Shown here piece by piece: positions 60,076 through 64,000 of a DNA stretch of 64,000 nucleotides (positions are counted from its first letter, which is position 1; the number at the start of each line of letters is the position of its first letter). A program made the translations under genes and the position numbers. The notes under the pieces were generated by a model. That model worked only from the letters and a program-made list of their open reading frames with translations, made no database searches and was not told where the DNA came from. This DNA is from DASQZK01 sp963763215 (GTDB lineage: Bacteria; Bacteroidota; Bacteroidia; Bacteroidales; GCA-2748055), in NCBI GenBank assembly GCA_963763215.1, contig CAVXNX010000002.1, forward strand, positions 62,001-126,000, written 5' to 3'.

Positions 60076-61174
60076 ATGGGTCTTCAATGCGGTATCATCG
60101 GTGCGGCCAACACCGGGAAAACAACGCTTTTCAACTGTCTTTCCAATACCAGGGCGGAATCGAGCCGGAATGCTTTCACCTCAAATAAATCGAACATGGG
60201 GATCATCAATGTCATCGATCCGCGGCTCGATAAACTGGCCGAACTCGTTCATCCCCAGAAAGTGGTCACGGCAACCGTTGAAATTGTCGATATCCCGGGA
60301 CTGACACGGGGATCGAGTAAGGGTGAAGGCGTGGGAAATGTTTTCCTGGGCGATATCCGCAATACCGACGCCCTGATCCATGTCCTCCGGTGTTTTGACG
60401 ACGAGAACCTGCCGCATATTGAAGGTTCTGTCGACCCGGTGCGGGACAAGGAAACCGTCGATCTCGAACTGCAGATCAAGGACCTCGAGTCGGTCGAAAA
60501 AAAGATCCAGCGCCTGGAGCGCGTGGCCAAATCGGGCGACAAGGATGCTAAACGCGGCATAGAGATCCTGAATATTTACCGGGAACACCTGGAAAATTTT
60601 CAGTCAGCCCGGACGGCTCCTGTCGAAGACAGGGACCGCCGGTTTATTGACGATCTCTTTCTGTTAACCAGCAAACCGGTCATTTACGTCTGCAATGTGG
60701 ACGAGGCCTCGGCCGTGTCGGGAAATGCTTATGTGGATGCCGTGAAAGAAGCGGTCAAGGATGAACAAACGGAGGTGCTCGTCATCGCTGCCGCACTGGA
60801 AGCTGAGATCTCCGAGCTTGAGAATAAGGCCGACCAGGATGGAATTCCTCACCGATATCGGGCTTTCCGAACCCGGTGTAAACAAGCTCGTCCGCTCGGC
60901 CTATTCGTTGCTTAACCTTCAGTCGTTCTTTACCGCCGGCCCCAAGGAGGTCAAGGCCTGGACGATCCATAAGGGCATGACGGCCCCGCAGGCTGCGGGC
61001 GTCATTCACAGCGACCTGGAACGGGGATTTATCCGGGCGGAGGTTATCCGCTATGAGGATTACATCCGTTACGGAACTGAACATGCCTGCAAGGAAGCCG
61101 GCAAGCTGGCCCTGGAAGGGAAAAACTATGTGGTCGGCGACGGAGATGTCCTCCATATCCGTTTCAATGTCTGA
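60076..61174 (+). CDS. ychF: ribosome-associated ATPase YchF/OLA1, one-base frameshift
   Basis: Obg-family P-loop protein that binds ATP and the ribosome. GIIGAANTGKTTLFNCLS is the P-loop, VDIPGLTRGSSKGEGVGN the switch, YVCNVDE the altered G4 motif typical of YchF. The C-terminal TGS-like domain reads GTEHACKEAGKLALEGKNYV and GDVLHIRFNV. One extra base near 60838 splits it; corrected length is 365 residues. Confidence 0.95.
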
Positions 61175-61218
61175 CATCCGAAGATTATTCTCCTGATGCT
61201 GCCCCGCCGGCCTTTTTA

Positions 61219-61226
61219 TATCTTTG
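61219..61226 (+). promoter_or_regulatory. -7 box for the M14 peptidase gene
   Basis: TATCTTTG matches TAnnTTTG 16 bp before the ATG at 61243, giving a leader of only about ten bases. No good -33 element. Confidence 0.5.
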
Positions 61227-61242
61227 TCACAAACGGGATACA

Positions 61243-62925
61243 ATGAGTGGTCGCTTTCTGTTATTCTTCGCGCTGGTGAGTCTGTTCTCCGTTGCAGTCA
61301 GCGGTCAGACAAGGCCAGATACTCTTCCCGGCATCCTGAGGTCGCGCGGTGAGATCTACGTGTCGGTGAATTCCGGTCACCTGAAAGCCACGGCTTACCT
61401 TCCTCCGGGCGTGAGTATCGACCGGGTTTCGGGTGACTCTGTCTTTATGTACTTTCATCCATCCGACACGGTTTTCATCAGGGCACACCGTCAATATATC
61501 ACCCTTCTCGTTCCGCCTTCCGAAAAGCAAATCCCGGTCATGGCTTCGACGGCACGGCAGGCGCTCGACCTGACCGCTTATCCCACATGGCCGCAATATC
61601 TCAGCCTGATGAAAACATTTGCCGGGACCTGGCCGGAGATATGCACCATCGACACCATTGGCTTTTCAGTGAAGGGAAAAGCTCTTTTGGCTGCCGAAAT
61701 CAATGTCGGGCATTATCAACAAAACAGTGTTCCGGAAATTTTCCTGACCTCCAGCATCCATGGCGACGAGTTGGTGGGGTACACCCTGATGCTCAGGTTG
61801 ATAGACCTGCTGCTCACTGAGCACGACAGCGCCGGCGTGAAAGAGATCCTCGCCGGTAAAATCATCCTGATCAACCCACTGTCCAATCCGGACGGGACGT
61901 ATCATCAGTCCGACACTTCCGTTTACGGCGCCATACGCGCCAATGCCAACCTGGTCGATCTGAACCGGAATTACCCCGATCCCCAGGATGGCGACCATCC
62001 CGATGGCAATGCCTGGCAGCCGGAAAATGTGGCCATGATGGCTTTCATGCAGCAGTATCCACCTAACCTGTCGGTGAATTTTCACGGAGGGGCAGAAGTG
62101 TTCAATTATCCGTTCGATACCTGGTCATACCGGCATGCCGATACCGACTGGTTCAGGTTTATCGGCCGCGAATATGCCGACAGTGCCAGGTCCCTGAACC
62201 CGGCCTATATGAACGATCTCCAGAATGGCATCACCAACGGTTATGACTGGTATGAAGTTAACGGCGGGCGGCAGGATTACGTGACCTGGTTTCTCAGGGG
62301 TCGCGAAGTGACCATCGAACTGTCGCATGATAAGATGCCGATGGCTGACCAGCTGAAGACGTTCTGGGACCTGAACCGCAGGCCGCTTCTTGATTATATC
62401 GCCCAGGCAGGATATGGTATCGAAGGCCATGTGACCGATGCCATAACGGGGGAACCGGTTGTGGCCACGATCACCATACCCGGGCACGACAAACTGAATT
62501 CCGAAGTCATGAGCGGATTGCAGGGCACCTTCTTCCGGTATCTCTATCCCGACACTTACCGGTTTGCGGTGAGCGCAGAGGGTTACAGGCCGGACTCCAT
62601 AACGCTGACCGCTGAGAATTTCAGGCTCCGGGAGTTCAGCATCAGTCTTCAGCCTGAGGAAAGCACTTTGAACTATTCGGCACATATCGAACCCAATCCC
62701 TTCACCAGCCATTTCAGCCTGTATATCACGACTCCTGATGAGGGCTGGATCACAGCCCGGATTTACAACCTGCGCGGCAGCCTCGTGGATGAACATCTTT
62801 TCCTGATGAACGTTGGGGATAATACCGTTGAAGTCTCGCCCCGCATCTCCTCGCCGGGGTTGTACATCCTCGTCCTCTCCTCCCCGAAATTCCATACCTG
62901 GCTCAAAATCATAAAAGGATCATGA
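61243..62925 (+). CDS. secreted M14 zinc carboxypeptidase with T9SS type A sorting domain
   Basis: Intact 560 residues. Signal peptide (RFLLFFALVSLFSVAVSG); an N-terminal beta domain; then the M14 catalytic domain with zinc ligands H173 and E176 (SIHGDELVG) and H281 (VNFHGG), substrate-binding LNRNYP, and catalytic Glu in VTIELSHDK. A carboxypeptidase-regulatory-like beta domain (IEGHVTDAITGEPVVATITI) and the C-terminal sorting domain (IEPNPFTSHFSLYI, ARIYNLRGSLVDE, GLYILVLSS) follow. It is predicted to be exported and cell-surface attached through T9SS, degrading peptides outside the cell. Confidence 0.93.
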   Translation: MSGRFLLFFALVSLFSVAVSGQTRPDTLPGILRSRGEIYVSVNSGHLKATAYLPPGVSIDRVSGDSVFMYFHPSDTVFIRAHRQYITLLVPPSEKQIPVMASTARQALDLTAYPTWPQYLSLMKTFAGTWPEICTIDTIGFSVKGKALLAAEINVGHYQQNSVPEIFLTSSIHGDELVGYTLMLRLIDLLLTEHDSAGVKEILAGKIILINPLSNPDGTYHQSDTSVYGAIRANANLVDLNRNYPDPQDGDHPDGNAWQPENVAMMAFMQQYPPNLSVNFHGGAEVFNYPFDTWSYRHADTDWFRFIGREYADSARSLNPAYMNDLQNGITNGYDWYEVNGGRQDYVTWFLRGREVTIELSHDKMPMADQLKTFWDLNRRPLLDYIAQAGYGIEGHVTDAITGEPVVATITIPGHDKLNSEVMSGLQGTFFRYLYPDTYRFAVSAEGYRPDSITLTAENFRLREFSISLQPEESTLNYSAHIEPNPFTSHFSLYITTPDEGWITARIYNLRGSLVDEHLFLMNVGDNTVEVSPRISSPGLYILVLSSPKFHTWLKIIKGS

Positions 62926-62928
62926 TAA

Positions 62929-63017
62929 AACCACTCTCCCACCACCCTCAAACCACTCTCAAACCACGCTCGAAATCTCGATCTTCTCAAACCACTCTCA
63001 AACCACCCTCGAACAAC
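62929..63017. repeat. degenerate 11-bp / 39-bp tandem repeat
   Basis: CAAACCACTCT-type 11-mers occur in pairs (62949-62970 and 62988-63009), each pair followed by CGAA, giving a 39-bp higher-order period. Related units extend back to 62929, right after the M14 stop codon. No reading frame. Confidence 0.7.
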
Positions 63018-63775
63018 CAGTCCCCCACCCTTTGATTTAATCTTCCAATTTATTAATTTTATACACGTATTTGCCTGAATCTGTCCGGTATGAATCCGGC
63101 TGCCGATCCGAAATGGCTTACACCGGATACCATGAATTCCTGCCGTAGTTTGAAAGATGTTCTGAAAAATTTCAGACCGTTAAACAAGCTTTCCGGTTTT
63201 CATGGTGTCGGATCAACAACAGATCCTGAACACAGCTGCGAGAAATTCCTTCTGAAAACGGTTAATGCGAATGGCAATGAAATCTTCATTTCCGGTATTT
63301 GCATTGGTGCTTATATTTTCCATCCAATTTAATACTGCCCGGCTCCGGGCCCAATGCGCCAGAATGAAAGAAATTAACCATGAATTATGCGGCTTCACCC
63401 CGCCCTGCCAGCTTCCATCATCACCTTCCCTGACAAGGGGGTATAGCTCTGGGAATCAATCTGTTCTAAAGACGTTTTAGCTGTTGTCGGGGCCCCTCCC
63501 CCCCGACGTCCCACGTACCCACGTCCGTCCACGTACCCCGTATCCCCGTACCCTACGTCTTCCCGTTCCCCTGTACACCCGTAAGTACTCGCTGCTATTT
63601 CCGTGTCCCGTGTCTGAATTTCGTAACCTATCTCAATCGAATACGTTTAATTTCTTAACTGTGAACCCAGGCCGGAGTTGAAAACGTTTCCGGAAGATCA
63701 TTTTTCAACGAAAAAGGCAGGAACGGTTCGAATGTTTGGAAGACGTTTAAACAGTGACTCTAAGAACATATTGAA
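63018..63775. other. repeat-rich intergenic region
   Basis: About 760 bp without a credible gene. Short open frames at 63090-63332 and 63265-63480 have no family features. The stretch carries the CCACGTACC-type array described separately and ends with a stop codon in frame just before the PorP/SprF-like start. Confidence 0.55.
63486..63583. repeat. CCACGTACC / CCCGTAYCC array with a small G/C hairpin
   Basis: From 63507 the sequence repeats CCACGTACC, CCACGTCCG and CCCGTATCC-like 8- to 9-mers up to about 63583. Just before it GTCGGGG (63486-63492) pairs with CCCCGAC (63501-63507). In composition and setting it resembles the heptamer arrays at 21-215, but the unit is different. Confidence 0.6.
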
Positions 63776-64000
63776 GTGAGAAGAAGCCTGATAACCATAC
63801 TGTTTTTTATGGTGTATCTGTATACGAAGGCGCAGGACCCGCAATTTACCCAGTTTTATGCGAACAAGTTGTACCTGGCGCCCTCCTTTGCAGGAGCCGT
63901 CCAGCAGGACAGGGTCGCCCTGACGTACCGCAACCAGTGGCCCGAATTACCCGGAGTCTTTGTTTCCTATGCCTTTTCCTACGACCATAACTTTTCTGCC
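63776..64000 (+). CDS. PorP/SprF-family outer-membrane protein, 5' part only (runs off the window)
   Basis: The frame from a GTG at 63776 reads RRSLITILFFMVYLYTKAQ, a signal peptide, then DPQFTQFYANKLYLAPSFAG and RVALTYRNQWPELPGVFVSY, the N-terminal signature of PorP/SprF proteins of the T9SS. A stop codon (TAA) lies five codons upstream, so the start is this GTG or the ATG inside the signal peptide. In known cases PorP/SprF proteins anchor cargo carrying gliding-type C-terminal domains, such as the one at 12078. Confidence 0.88.
   Translation, partial: MRRSLITILFFMVYLYTKAQDPQFTQFYANKLYLAPSFAGAVQQDRVALTYRNQWPELPGVFVSYAFSYDHNFSA

Noticed and set aside
63090..63332. 80-codon plus-strand open frame in the repeat-rich gap
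   Set aside because: No signal, domain or promoter; probably chance.
63720..63740. tRNA-like TTCGAAT near 63728
   Set aside because: No surrounding cloverleaf arms or acceptor stem could be built.

Overview
The window is chromosomal DNA from a member of the Bacteroidota, most likely an uncultured Bacteroidales-like organism. Support: the DUF4290 gene next to murA, a paralogous EF-G with a broken GTPase centre, CHU_C/gliding-type and type A C-terminal domains of type IX secretion (T9SS) cargo, the start of a PorP/SprF protein at the right edge, a menaquinone-type UbiD, mitochondrial-type citrate synthase, two-component-like proteins with Reg_prop propellers, and several promoters of the Bacteroidota form TTTG/TTG-N19-20-TAnnTTTG. 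There are almost no Shine-Dalgarno sites. No tRNA, rRNA, IS element, prophage or CRISPR array was seen.

Layout. 1-215: heptamer repeat arrays around a perfect 20-bp palindrome. 216-9205 (minus): sigma-54 response regulator, Ppx/GppA phosphatase, ABC-2 permease plus ATPase, dnaJ-grpE, a TlpA-like lipoprotein, murA and DUF4290. 9492-11782 (minus): UvrD/PcrA helicase. 12078-14552: a secreted T9SS-type protein (plus) and an AsmA/DUF748-like protein (minus). 14977-17130 (minus): EF-G2, divergent from the str-S10-spc-alpha ribosomal supercluster. 17547-35398 (plus): rpsL-rpsG-fusA-rpsJ through secY-map-infA-rpmJ-rpsM-rpsK-rpsD-rpoA-rplQ, closed by a terminator; then eno and gltA, each with its own terminator. 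38596-50874: UbiD decarboxylase, a Reg_prop/SpoIIE signalling protein convergent with a degenerate hybrid histidine kinase, two secreted unknowns, hisS and hutH. 50897-52024: a graveyard of an FtsX-type permease and a sigma-54 regulator/kinase pair joined by deletion. 52040-55063 (minus): an ECF sigma, membrane anti-sigma-like and Spy-like set, with a VWA protein upstream. 55395-62925: esterase, ATP-grasp ligase, transketolase (minus), ychF and an M14 peptidase with a T9SS tail. 62926-63775: repeat-rich non-coding DNA, then the start of a PorP/SprF gene.

Many essential genes (rpsG, fusA, rpsJ, rplD, rplR, rplO, secY, map, rpsK, rplQ, eno, gltA, dnaJ, murA, uvrD and others) are broken by single-base indels. 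In thirteen of them, the indels I could place (22 insertions, 3 deletions) restore a full-length protein and a whole number of codons. I read these as sequence errors rather than biology and give merged coordinates for those genes. The true degeneration is at 50897-52024.

I see no unmistakably new system. The best leads are the GTPase-defective EF-G2 beside the ribosomal cluster, the pseudo-histidine kinase facing a propeller-PP2C protein, the divergent-gene deletion scar, and the heptamer/palindrome arrays.
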